Source: Macrotrachela quadricornifera (taxonomy: Eukaryota > Rotifera > Eurotatoria > Philodinida > Philodinidae). Taken from it: a DNA stretch of 64,000 bases. This document shows, one piece after another, positions 1-13,000 of the stretch (position 1 is its first letter; each line of letters starts with the position of its first letter). Location: assembly GCA_022393335.1 (NCBI GenBank), contig JAJEKB010021701.1:101965-165964 (forward strand). Direction: 5' to 3'. Made by a program: the position numbers and the translations under genes. The notes below the pieces were generated by a model. The model made no database searches. It was not told the origin of the DNA and worked only from the letters and a program-made list of their open reading frames with translations.

Positions 1-97
1 GTCTCTAGCTTGTTCCTAGCATGAGTTATTCAAAAAACAGCGGAGGCTATTTTAAAAAAAATCCGATATTAGATTAGATTTCAATGAGAAAATATTA

Positions 98-370
98 GCG
101 AACTCTACATTTTCTCAAATTAGATAACATTTCAATAGAAGAGTAGTAGCGAACTATACATCTTCCTAAATTAGATAAGATTTCAATAGAAGAATACTGG
201 CGAACTCTATATCTACCTAAAACTTATTCAACTTTGTATAGACTATACTACTAAACTCTACATTTTCTCAATATCTAATCGATATGAATACTAAACATTG
301 GCGAACTCTACAACTTCCTATAGTTTAACTGAAACCAGTATACATCGTTAGCGAACTCTAAGTTTCGATA
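98..370. repeat. Imperfect ~50-bp tandem repeat
   Basis: The word gcgaactcta, or a close variant, recurs at about 98, 149, 200, 251, 301 and 351, a spacing of 49-52 bp. The first three units also share a ttagataagatttcaatagaag-like segment and later units decay. It may extend left of the window. No coding potential was seen. Confidence 0.8.
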
Positions 371-977
371 TGAAGAGTGCATTATGATACAAAATAAAAT
401 CAAATTTTCAATTCATGAATAATCGAGATATTTTAAATTTCTTTTAAATGAAATGAAAGTTAAAATACTTGGTTTTATTTTGCTTAAAAGCTCAACTTTG
501 ACTGACACATATATTATATATGACTTTTTTGTTTTCTTTAGTCAAGGTTTAAGTCTTTTTTGCTTGTGTTGATGATTAATTAAAAAACTTTGCTAGTGCA
601 ATAGAACTTTTGATCATTTTCCAAGCATATAAATGGGTGGATGCAGTAATATCTCTTTAAAAGTTGTGATGGAGCAGTTGAAAACCTCTCTATCTCTTCC
701 AATGTTGTTTTTACATTTTTATTCGGAAAATTTTTTGAGCCTCCCCTAAACTGAAATCGTTCCGCCGCCCCTGGAGCATATTTATAAGGATGGTGAGGCT
801 TAAACAAAGTAATTAAGTGTTCTTAATAATTTCGAAAATTATGTATAGGAATAATACATCTAAAGTTATGTCTGAACCGTAAGAGTTTTAAAAACAGTTT
901 ATAAAATAAGGACTTGTGAGATGATATCCATGCAATAGAACATTTAAGGCCAGTAAAAATTGCTGTCATCAACAGTT
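371..977. other. Intergenic, no gene seen
   Basis: AT-rich DNA. The only open frame (580-807, minus) is short and has no recognisable composition or domain. No RNA gene or repeat boundary was recognised. Confidence 0.5.
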
Positions 978-1700
978 ATCCGATTTCAATACAATCTTAA
1001 CATCGACCTATCTCGTTTGATACAGATGCGAATGCTACATCGACATGACATTCATTGTTATTCGATGTTCTATAATACCATGTAAACACAAATGACTCAT
1101 TTTTTATAGCGATCTCCTACCATTGCTGATTTTTCATTGTTACCTATAGTTTTCACTTCACTATTCATCGCTATCATCTATTTGTGTACTATAAGTGTGA
1201 GACTTGGCATCATTATAGCAGTATCATAGGCTTCACTTAGTTTAGATTTTCTATTTATCGTCCGACATTTTAAACATCATATGCTTAATGATTGATAATC
1301 ATTCTGTGTTGTCTATAGTTATACACACTTTAAAAGACAAAATTATTGAGACATACGATATATATATCTCAAAGAATGATTATCAATAATTAAGCATATG
1401 ATGTTTAAAATGTCGGAAGATAAATAGAAAATCTAAACTAAGTGAAGCCTATGATACTGCTATAATGATGCCAAGTCTCACACTTATAGTACACAAATAG
1501 ATGATAGCGATGAATAGTGAAGTGAAAACTATAGGTAACAATGAAAAATCAGCAATGGTAGGAGATCGCTATAAAAAATGAGTCATTTGTGTTTACATGG
1601 TATTATAGAACATCGAATAACAATGAATGTCATGTCGATGTAGCATTCGCATCTGTATCAAACGAGATAGGTCGATGTTAAGATTGTATTGAAATCGGAT
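978..1700. repeat. Long palindrome with ~328-bp arms and 67-bp loop
   Basis: The left arm 978-1305 is the near-exact reverse complement of 1373-1700. It runs from atccgatttcaataca to its complement tgtattgaaatcggat, with a few mismatches such as tcgtccgac against gtcggaaga. The loop is 1306-1372. No coding sequence is present inside, and no convincing target-site duplication was found. It is most likely a non-autonomous foldback or MITE-like element. Confidence 0.9.
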
Positions 1701-1734
1701 GGCCGTTCATGCTAGTGAATTCTAGTAAGGTGAC

Positions 1735-1895
1735 AGAATTACTTTTTAGTACTTTCAGAAGTACTAAAATTTACTTTAGTACTTTAAAGTACCTCTGAAA
1801 GTAAAATAGTGTTAAAACGTACTTTTCAAAGTACTAAAAAGTGTTCACTTATAAGTACTTCTCCCCTATTAAAAAAAATGGGATAAAGTACTTTA
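1735..1895. repeat. Cluster of AGTACTTT / AAAGTACT words
   Basis: About ten copies of the self-complementary core agtact or its extensions agtacttt and aaagtact occur in 160 bp, on both strands and with irregular spacing. They could pair in many registers. No gene overlaps. Confidence 0.65.
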
Positions 1896-2606
1896 TAGTA
1901 ACTTTTTTCCTCAAAAATTTTTACATGGGCTTATCCAAAAGGATTTAAGGTCGAATACAGCTCATATTCAAACTCTCCGCCTTCATATACCCTAAGACAA
2001 CCTTTTTTTATCATAACTCGACTTTTATTGATTACTGCTCAACCAGTGGAGTCTCGAGACAAATGGAGTCGAGATTCCAGCTCTCCGACCTAGAAAACCT
2101 CGAAGTAACATACCTGAGATCGTAAGATAGAGCTCTAATTGTGGGTCAACAATACCATTGACAACGTTGGAAACACTTCCTGCATAATTAGGCTTGCCAT
2201 TTAGACAACCAAGCCTTCTCATTTCTTAATATATTATACACCATTTTGTAGTGCGTAAAATTCTCTATCGAATGGTGTATAACAAATGGAATCTTATTCG
2301 ACTCTGATAAAAAAGTTTCTTACAAGAACGCCGATATACCGATCTTCCTATTGAACAACGTAGGGAAAAATCAGTACTTTTACAATAACTTAGAGAGGGG
2401 TCGTCCAATCAGGTTCAACTTCAAACTCGACTGGGATATTGATGAGACTAAACTATGTAGAAAATTTCACCACGATCCGACCCTCCTTTCGAAAGTTATT
2501 ATGTAAACAAACGGCCGAACGATCGGACACACTGATCGATTTTGGAAGTGCACTCACTTTTTGAGTACACCAAAAACAGATTTTTATTTGTATTTTATTT
2601 CTATAG
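1896..2606. other. Intergenic; small hairpin only
   Basis: No supported gene. A short inverted repeat (tatacaccatt ... aatggtgtata, about 2230-2283) is present. The minus-strand frame at 2025-2222 (65 codons) reads smoothly but matches nothing recognisable. Confidence 0.4.
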
Positions 2607-3229
<623 letters not shown>

Positions 3230-3749
3230 AAACTATCCTTATCATGATTACGAACATGAATATATTAGTTTTATCGATTTTAACTTTCTTTCTCTTATTC
3301 AATCTTTAACTTAGCGAAAAAGTCTTTTTTTTTCAATAACTTTTACGTCTATTTTGCTAGTTATTTTCATTCACATATGATAAGAAATAAAAGAAGTCAT
3401 ACTTTTTTCTTTAAATATATTTCCATGTAGGCTTGTCTTGCATGATTAAATATAATTAACAATGTACATGAAAAAAAAATACTGTGCAGTTTTTCGATAG
3501 AATTTAGGTTGAAACAGGAAAGAAATGAGCCGTAAAACGACCGAAAATCTTTGTCGGTTTGCGAATGAATGAATTCTCTAAAAAAAATAAATGAAATATA
3601 GATATTTTCTGTATAAAATTCATTTCAAACACGAAATGTGAGAAGTCCAGCTAACGTTACTGATTCCTGTAAAAACGCGTGAATAATGGTGAAACTGAAC
3701 TTCGTTCGTATTGTATCGATCACGTTATTTGTAAAAAATGAAATGAATA

Positions 3750-4003
3750 CTAGGTTGGAAAAAATATTTTGATAGAGGAGTAATGTTATAATTCTAAATA
3801 GGAGATATGATAAATTTTATATCAAATAAAAGTTCTTGAAAAATGGAATCTAGGAGTATAACTGGCCATTCATAATATTATGAATGGCTAGCTAAACTCC
3901 TAGATCCCATTGTTCACAGACTTTCATTTGGTATAAAATTCATCATATCTCCTATTTGGAATTATAGTGTTAGCCCCCTATCAAAATATTTTTTCCAGCC
4001 TAG
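3750..4003. mobile_element. Hairpin MITE with TA target duplication
   Basis: Ends are CTAGGTTGGAAAAAATATTT and its complement, and TA lies on both sides (3748-3749, 4004-4005). The whole 254 bp folds into one hairpin centred on cattcataatattatgaatg near 3878. There is no coding capacity. TA duplication and short size fit a Tc1/mariner-mobilised MITE. Confidence 0.85.
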
Positions 4004-4177
4004 TATACTGTATTTACAAAATCTTATGATATGTCAAGCAATTTATTTATTTCAAAGCAGTTATTTATTTCAAACTTAACCAAATTCTTATGTCAATTAT
4101 AACATATACAAGAATAGTATAAAACACGGCAATGATCAATTGCGAACTCAGTTTTGAGTTAGTTGTAAAAATAGGTT

Positions 4178-4278
4178 ACACGACATTTCCGTGCGTAACG
4201 TATAAACGACACTTCCGCGGCGCCCTCACCCTCAAGCTTGACGTGTGCGCGGAAGTGTCGCGCGCGGAAATGTCGTGT
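4178..4278. repeat. GC-rich 101-bp imperfect palindrome
   Basis: It begins acacgacatttccg and ends cggaaatgtcgtgt, with an inner pair cgacacttccgcg / cgcggaagtgtcg. The centre holds ccctcaccctcaagcttgacg. It is much richer in G+C and CpG than the surrounding AT-rich DNA. Confidence 0.8.
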
Positions 4279-6904
4279 CACGGTAAATATATCTAATGAT
4301 GTATTGTTTGATTAGATTCAAATAAAAAAATAAATAGATCGATATTCTTCTTGTTGTTGATTGATGAATCGACACCAATAGAGAGATACAGTTGATGACT
4401 TGCTAAAAGATTAGTTTTGAACAAATAATATTCAAGTTCTATATGAATATGTTATCATGAGGATAAATTTTAAAAGAACATCTTATAATTAAGTATTTAA
4501 AACACATTTTCAGTAAGGTTTTGTGTAAACTGATACATGATAAAACAAACTGATTTGCCTGTGAAAAAAACTTTTTGGACAAAATGAAAAAATAAAAAGT
4601 TCACAACATTACATGAATGAACTGATTGATCCTGTTTCGACGATTGTCTCTACTGAATGATATATGGATATTGCAGATCAAATGATTTATAAAGAATATT
4701 CAGTATAAAATGATAAATCTTTCTTTCTAACATAAAATTTTTCATTTATTTCTTGTATATTTAATAAAATTAATTAATAAAAAGTTATTGTAGAAGTAGT
4801 TTATCAAAAGAAAAGTCGTTTTCAATGATCATTTTGACTGGTTGAAAGTAGATATCCGTAGAGAGCTCTCCATTGGATGAGACAACATTCAATATCAAGA
4901 ACATTTTTAGAATTTTTTTTATTATGATAATAGTACATCTTTCTCTGATTACATATTACCTCACGATTTTTTGGACGAAGATTTAATAAAAAATTTCATC
5001 ATATATTTGTTGTTGATAGTTTTTCTTTATAGGTACACTTTTTCGTCTTTCAGTCGAGTTTGTGCACTGAAGCGGGGCATACAATGTATAACGTCCACTG
5101 TATGGGCGTTACGTGCAACAATAGTAAATTTGTTGTAGCAACATAATGTATCAACATTATGTGTCAGGTGTAATCATGCGCTGGTCTTCTAGGAAATTAC
5201 TCAATATTTTTTTAGTTTTCTTTTTAAAAACAAATGTTTCTCATCAACTATATAATCTGCATTTACTTGAATATTGTACAATAGCAAACTTCATAAAAGC
5301 GATAGATAATACAGATCATATAATACAGTGAACGAAAGAAACCAAATTTAATAGGATTATTTAGATGTACAAGTTGGAGTTTTGATTGAACTTTAACCGT
5401 TCAATTCTCACTCTCGCATCTATACATAAAAGAATTACCAATTACAACAAATAATACAAATGCTATTTATTTTCCTATAATAATTAATTTGGAAGAAATA
5501 AAGATACATCTATGTAAAAACAAAATACTGAACAATATTCGTGTCTTAATTGTAGTAAAATAGCGAGCTCGATACGTTAATAGAGTTTTATTTGTAGACA
5601 TGGCATTAAGCTTATTTACTCTAGAAATATGGCAATAATAAAATGATTACAGCATAAAAGATATTCAAAAACTTTTCTTTTTATTAGGACATAAATTTAT
5701 TGAGAAAATCGCAGTTTGTTAAATGAAAAACAAATTTGACAATTATTGTAATATATTTTTTCAGCGTACTTCATTTTGTTACATCCGAAAATACTTAAAA
5801 AGATAGCATTGTACGTATCATAAATATAGAAGTTTACTCGAAATCACACTTCATCTTTTACTAAAATTAGATTAATATTTATTTTCAATTTCTTACAGAA
5901 GAAAGAAATTTATATACGAAGAAAATTTATTTAACAAAGACGCTTTATAAATGTAAATATTCAGTAAAGACATCATTGTTTTAATGATATTGTGGAAATT
6001 ACTATTAACCTTGTACTTCGTACATAAAACCTATAGTATTTCCTATTCTAAATAATTATACTGGATCGTATTGAATTGTATATATGATCCGAAAAAAAAT
6101 AAGACAAACACCTATTTTTTATATTTATATGCATCTCGTTTGTCCAATTCCTTTAATTTATATCTATTTTCTCTCTTTTTTGTACGTCAAAATTCATATA
6201 CGTAACCATGTTGTCGTCAAAGCGATAAAGAAAAAATATTGATTTTTTCTCTTATATGAACAGATGACCGTTTAACAGCTGTCTGCATTGATCGAATGAA
6301 TTTCTTTTTCGTCGAGTTTGTTCGGTTCATTCATAAGAAAGAAATGAAAATTTCTTTTTCTCTCTCTATCATATTTTGATGAGCAGCTACAACAGCACTC
6401 AACTCGAACATTAAACAAAATAATATACGTTAGGACGATCGGTATGTATTTCCTTCTATTTTTGTTCGTTTTATTTTGGTTAGGATAGAAAAACTAAGTA
6501 GTCAAGGAACAGATAATCACATCTTTCTTCAGCATCTTAATACTATAGAAATAAATAAATTATTTATCGTTTGTACCATTTTTTCACTGCTAAATATTAC
6601 GTTTTAATTGTAATTGAAATTGATCCTATTCTCACTAACGAACTAAGATTTGTTTCCTTAGAAAAAAACTAAAGGAAAAATAATTTCTTCAAATTCAAGC
6701 TAACTGCGTTACAGGACTTGCACATTGTAGTTGTAAGTCGCTCTTATTTTTAGAATACACTATCAATATCAAAACAAACATCAATTTTGGAATAGCTTAA
6801 AAAGTTGCTATTATGAAGCACAAATCTAGAACTGTTCATTTTTAAATCTTCTACTTCCAGTAGAAACTGTTTGAACATTAGTAATATTCATAGAAGCTTG
6901 TAAG
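4279..6904. other. Intergenic, no gene seen
   Basis: 2.6 kb of AT-rich DNA without a supported exon, RNA gene or clear repeat boundary. The final few hundred bases (about 6240-6900) precede the F-box gene and probably hold its promoter and 5' UTR, but no defined element was recognised. Confidence 0.4.
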
Positions 6905-7009
6905 ATGAAGATGAATTTTTGTTTTTATTTCCTTGCGTCAGTCCTTTTATTAATGATTAGTGGTAATCGAATCTATAAAAAGAAAAACAACATTCTTCTT
7001 TCTAGATAA
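6905..7009 (+). CDS. Possible upstream ORF or signal-like peptide before the F-box gene
   Basis: A 34-codon ATG frame begins MKMNFCFYFLASVLLLMIS, continues with a basic tail, and stops one base before the F-box ATG at 7011. It could be a uORF or chance. Alternatively the AGs at 6960 and 7005 could be splice acceptors of a 5' UTR intron, in which case this frame is not in the mRNA. Confidence 0.25.
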   Translation: MKMNFCFYFLASVLLLMISGNRIYKKKNNILLSR

Positions 7010-7010
7010 A

Positions 7011-10000
7011 ATGGTAACTAGAATGGAAACATTATCTAATGAAATTCTTCTTCATATCTTTTCCTATCTTGAATGGTTCGATATGTTAACGTCTTTATGG
7101 GCATTAAATTTTCGTTTCAATTCTCTTGTGTGTTCGGCTCTTTCGATAAATGACAATCGATTGAACAGTGGTCTTGTTATTACACGTGGCCTGTCATGTA
7201 ATAGGTGTTGTTCGACATTATTTCCATTGATTTTAAATTTCTCGTCTCTTTCGTCCTCTATTCAACGTATTCATTTGGATGAAACAAATTCAATTGCTTC
7301 TAATCTTTGTTATGAATGGTTTTTTAATGATAAAAATATTCTTCATTTTCCTAATCTTAAATCACTTGTTCTTACTCGATGTGGATCAATTGAACCAGTT
7401 GTTCCAAGTTTATTTTATCTTATTGAACATCAATTAGACGAACTTACATTAACATTTGATGAACATGTGTTCACACGGATTTATTATGTAACAGAACATT
7501 TGTCAATGGTTTCGAATACAGACCATTTGTCAATAGTTTCGAATATAGGTAAACAATGATTAATTTGATAAATTCATGGAAATAAAATAGGACTATATGT
7601 CATGAAGGAGTTATCGTCAGCTGAGACCATTAACATCTCATATGAATTGTTTCACAAAAAAAATTATGAATATTTCTATGTCAGACTATAAGATGCATTT
7701 TGAGAGGACCTTTGATGGGGTTCTACAATTGATAATTGTTACAGTCACTATTAAGAAACGAAAATCTAGTAAAAGATAAAACCTCTGATGCTCGCCACAC
7801 AGATGCTTTCACGATACCTCTTCCTCTGAGGGTTGAAAGACTGTTAGCGGTAAAATTAAAGTGAGAGTGAGAAACATCTAGCGATATTTATATAACATCA
7901 GAACTTTTAAAATGATTTCCAGTCGCTGGCAGATTTGAGCCAGTACTGTTGAAAAAAAAAGTCACGAGAGCAAGTATCAGGAAACAAGTGTTTATGGGGG
8001 CATCCGTCGTGAGAGCAACTGACTGTCATAAATTCCTAGCAATACGGATACATAGCTCAAGATCACTGCAATATAATGGTGAATCAAATGAAGTTTTTTC
8101 TTGTCTGTATATGTTCTATTTGATGAGATAAGTCTCAGCCTAAAATTAATTTATCATTTCGTAAGATTTTCTCTTAATATATATATAGAAGTTATTATGA
8201 TAAACAAAAATATCCAATTTAAGAATTCATTATTTTCTTGTTACGTGAAACAAACATTAGATGTGAATATGTACGTAGCATACTATTATGAAGAAATTTT
8301 GATAAGTTATTAATTGTATCTGATGAGTGACTCAAACATTTTCCAGTTATTCATTGAAGTATAGATCATCTATTAGATTCATTCGATTAACTGAATAGAA
8401 ATATATATATCCTTTTGAATAATAGAAAATTTCTCATTTTTATTTTTGTTTGATGAATACTAGAAAAACAGATGACCATGATCAAACAACTTCTTTGTCA
8501 ATTATTCTCTGGTCAATGTCGATTAAAATATCTTCGAATTGATATTAGCAACGAATTTATGGACGGTAGTATTCATTCTTGTTTAGCATCAAACTCTGAT
8601 ATGTCTTCAAAATCAATTCAATATCAATTTCAAGCACGTAATATAACTCTTCGTCATTTACATATTCGACTTAATCAAGCATGTTTTCTTGAAAATCTTA
8701 TTGAATATGTACCCAATCTCGAACAAATGTCAATTGAAATTCATTGTTCATTACTATTCAATTCTTCACAGAAATCGAATGTGGAAGCATTGAAGGAATC
8801 AAATAAAAATTGGTTTATTAAAGTAAGAAAAAAAGAAAAGCAAAAATGATTTTTGCTCATTTGATGAATATATCAAAATTATTCTTTCTTTTGATTAAAT
8901 GAAAAATAATCGTATTCTTTTAGGTACCAAAACTTCATTATTTTAGTTTAAAAACTTTTATCTGTGAAGATGCGGAATTTGTTTATTTGAAATGGCTTCT
9001 CAACAATTTTAATTATGTAGAAAAACTTCAGCTTCATCTTAAAAGTGGTGGCCTAATCGAAGAAAAATGTCAAAATATCTGGAAATCTTTTATTGATGCA
9101 AATTTCGTTCGTCAATATTGTTTACCTGATACAATACCTTATTTAATATATTTTGATTTTTATATTTGTTCCCAATGTCAATTATCATTTAAGGATATAG
9201 AAAGAATAACAAATTCATTTAAAACTGATTTTTTTATGTCACATCAATGGACAAATGTCAAATGTTTGTTTGATCCAATCATGTCGTGTCAACATCTTTT
9301 CTCTTTTACTAATACATGTCAATTCCCTGATAATCAGATGTATGATATTTGTCTTTATTAAATTTCATAGAGATTCTTAAACTAACTATACTCTTTTTGT
9401 TACAGTAATTATTCATTTATTTTTAATTGGCCATATATTGACAATCTTTTCTCTCATCAATATCCATCGCTTTACTTATTTCTCGAACGATTCAAAGAAT
9501 TATCTCCTAATGTTTCCTCTATCAAAGTACACAAAAGTAAGTTGCTTTGCTATATTAATGAATTTGTCAAGAATGGAAAAAATATATAGATGGCAAAGAT
9601 TAACACACTCGTATAATTTCGTAATAATTATTTTGCATCGGGTTAGAGAAAAACGTTCAAGAGAAAAAAAGAAAAATCTTGCTTTTATGAAAATAATACG
9701 AGAAGAAATCTTATTCATAAATGGTCTGTTTTATGGAGTTTCTCCCACGAAAACACATGCAGTCTCGAAATCCATCAAAAGATATCCTATCTAGTAAAGC
9801 TCGATGAGTTATATCCATGGTAAAAAGAATAGTTTTAAAGATAGTCCTTAGAAGGAGATATAGGACCTACAAATTAATCAAGAAATTGTTCTAATTCATA
9901 AAAAAACCAAACAAGCGAAAAATTATTAAACTCTGTGGCCTTCATTTGTTGAATATTAAATGAATGAAAATTAAGTACAAGTATATATTCTTGTTCTCTA

Positions 10001-13000
10001 TAATTTGGCGTATTCACCCATATATTGCTTTTTAATTTTCATTGATCTACTAAAAATTCTTCTTAGATCATACTAGTGGTGTATGGCAAATGGAAATGCT
10101 ATAAACTCAGTTCCAAAAGAAATTTCTTAATATATGTTCTATGACTTAGTGAGTTAGTGGATTTTGTAGAGCAGACTTCACTCTATCAAACCCTATATTT
10201 CGAATTTTATTTCAAGTCGAAATGATTGAAATATGAGCATCATCTCTTTTTTCTAATCAACTATCTACATGTCAAGAAGAAAGGATCATGGAACTATTTT
10301 CATATTGAACTTGCTTTCATTTGGAAGAAAAAGTTGATTTTACTCAAAACTTTTCACGTTTGTATAGTCTCTAATTATCGGTTAGTTATATAAGCTTCAG
10401 CTTTGTATGTCAATATTTCATCATCGTTTGATACTCAATCAGCTATGGTTCACATATGACCTGCAGGACTGTTGAATAACAAACAAGAAACGATAGTGTA
10501 CAGAAAGATATCTTTACTATTGTTAGCTCAAGCTACATAGCATTGGATAGCATTGAATTCTAAACAAAACTATATACATATGAGAAAGTGACATCGATTC
10601 TACGTATAAGATCTGCTTCATTACATCGATACTACCTCTACAGGACTTGTAACGAGAAGTATACTAATGCTCTGATATTTGAGTATACATTTCAACTTGG
10701 ATTCATATATATAGTTTTGTTTAGAATTCAATGCTATCCAATGCTATGTAACTTGAGCTAGCAATAGTAAAGATATCTTTCTGTACACTATCGTTTCTTG
10801 TTTGTTATTCAACAGTCCTGCAGGTCATATGTGAACCATAGCTGATTGAGTATCAAACGATGATGAAATATTGACATACAAAGCTGAAGCTTATATAACT
10901 AACCGATAATTAGAGACTATACAAACGTGAAAAGTTTTGAGTAAAATCAACTTTTTCTTCCAAATGAAAGCAAGTTCAATATGAAAATAGTTCCATGATC
11001 CTTTCTTCTTGACATGTAGATAGTTGATTAGAAAAAAGAGATGATGCTCATATTTCAATCATTTCGACTTGAAATAAAATTCGAAATATAGGGTTTGATA
11101 GAGTGAAGTCTGCTCTACAAAATCCACTAACTCACTAAGTCATAGAACATATATTAAGAAATTTCTTTTGGAACTGAGTTTATAGCATTTCCATTTGCCA
11201 TACACCACTAGTATGATCTAAGAAGAATTTTTAGTAGATCAATGAAAATTAAAAAGCAATATATGGGTGAATACGCCAAATTATAGAGAACAAGAATATA
11301 TACTTGTACTTAATTTTCATTCATTTAATATTCAACAAATGAAGGCCACAGAGTTTAATAATTTTTCGCTTGTTTGGTTTTTTTATGAATTAGAACAATT
11401 TCTTGATTAATTTGTAGGTCCTATATCTCCTTCTAAGGACTATCTTTAAAACTATTCTTTTTACCATGGATATAACTCATCGAGCTTTACTAGATAGGAT
11501 ATCTTTTGATGGATTTCGAGACTGCATGTGTTTTCGTGGGAGAAACTCCATAAAGCAGGCCAAACATTGATTTATCTAGTTCTTCACTAAATTTAATGGA
11601 GAAATATTGGATAAATAAAATTTATTTTGTTTATAGAAGATTCCGTATGTTTCAACCAGTCCGATCTTCTGATGTCATCAGAAATTTTGTTCCAAATGAG
11701 ACAATACAAAGAGATTGATATTCCTTTTCGAAATGTTACAAAACTCCAATATGGAACGTGTTTTGAACGAAGTAACGGTTAGTATTAGATTTTTTCTTTT
11801 GTCATTAAGAAAAAACTAACTCAACTCTTCATTTATAACTAGAAGAAAGTGTTATGTGCAGCTTTTCCAAATTTTTAAATTTCATATCAAAATTCTATTC
11901 TTTTTTATTGCTCGGAAATGACTTCAATTTGTTTTTTGCATTACAGACATGCTACTTATATTGAAATTTTGAATATAGATTTCCAATGAGAAATGCTGAG
12001 AAGCGTTTTTGTAATCGCAAAAAAGGACAAGTGACGGGAAACGTGGTTAGCAGTATTAATCTAGGTACGAATATGAAAATTTTTTATTCGAACTTTTCTC
12101 ACTATTAAATAAAAAAAGGAAGACTACAATACTACAAACAGAATAATTTAGTTTTTAAATACATGACATTTTCATCATTTTAATGAGTGATATATACACA
12201 TTTAACTTAATCAAGGAGAAAAATTTACTCACCAAAAAATATAACACCAACAGTGTAAAGGCAAAATTAAACATTCTTGTTAAATATTCACTGTAGAAGT
12301 TGTTAATTAGAAAATTTTTCTTCTGTTTAATAATCACTCTCAGATGTATGATCTAAATAGCAGATTTCAAAAGATCAATTTGTTATTTTGAGTGTATTGA
12401 TTAGAATATGTTAACTCAATTGTTCAGCAAATATTTTTACGGTGATTATGTAAACGAGAATTTTTTTTAGCATCGCATATGACTCCAATAGGTCGAAATC
12501 AGAACCGTGAAAAAGTACTTGTTCATCTAATTTCAATGACTGTGCAACTCAAATATCTTCTAGTTGAACAATTCGAATGGCTTTTACACGTCGTCCAATA
12601 CGTAAGACTTTCTTTTATTTGTGTCTTATTTTAAGTTCGCCAAAATATTTCTTTTATACACGATTGAGTTGAATATATTCAAGTCAAATAATTTGACGGT
12701 CAATTCTGTAAGATCAGTTTAAATCGTATAAAAAAGCTTGTCAACGCAGCTCTTTTGGGGCTAAGAGGTGGAACTAACATATTCATATAATCATGTTTGT
12801 CGTGATCTGTGATAAGGGAGGGGAAGAAAGCCGCAAAACCTGACTTAAAACTTACATTTACTATCTTCTTCAAAAATCTATGTGAATTCAACAAAACACT
12901 ATTACTCTCGAATTCATTATAAGGTTATAATGACTTCTGACGATTTTACGGTAAGTTTAGGTACGATTGTCCGCGATGACATTTTTTTGTACGATATCAT

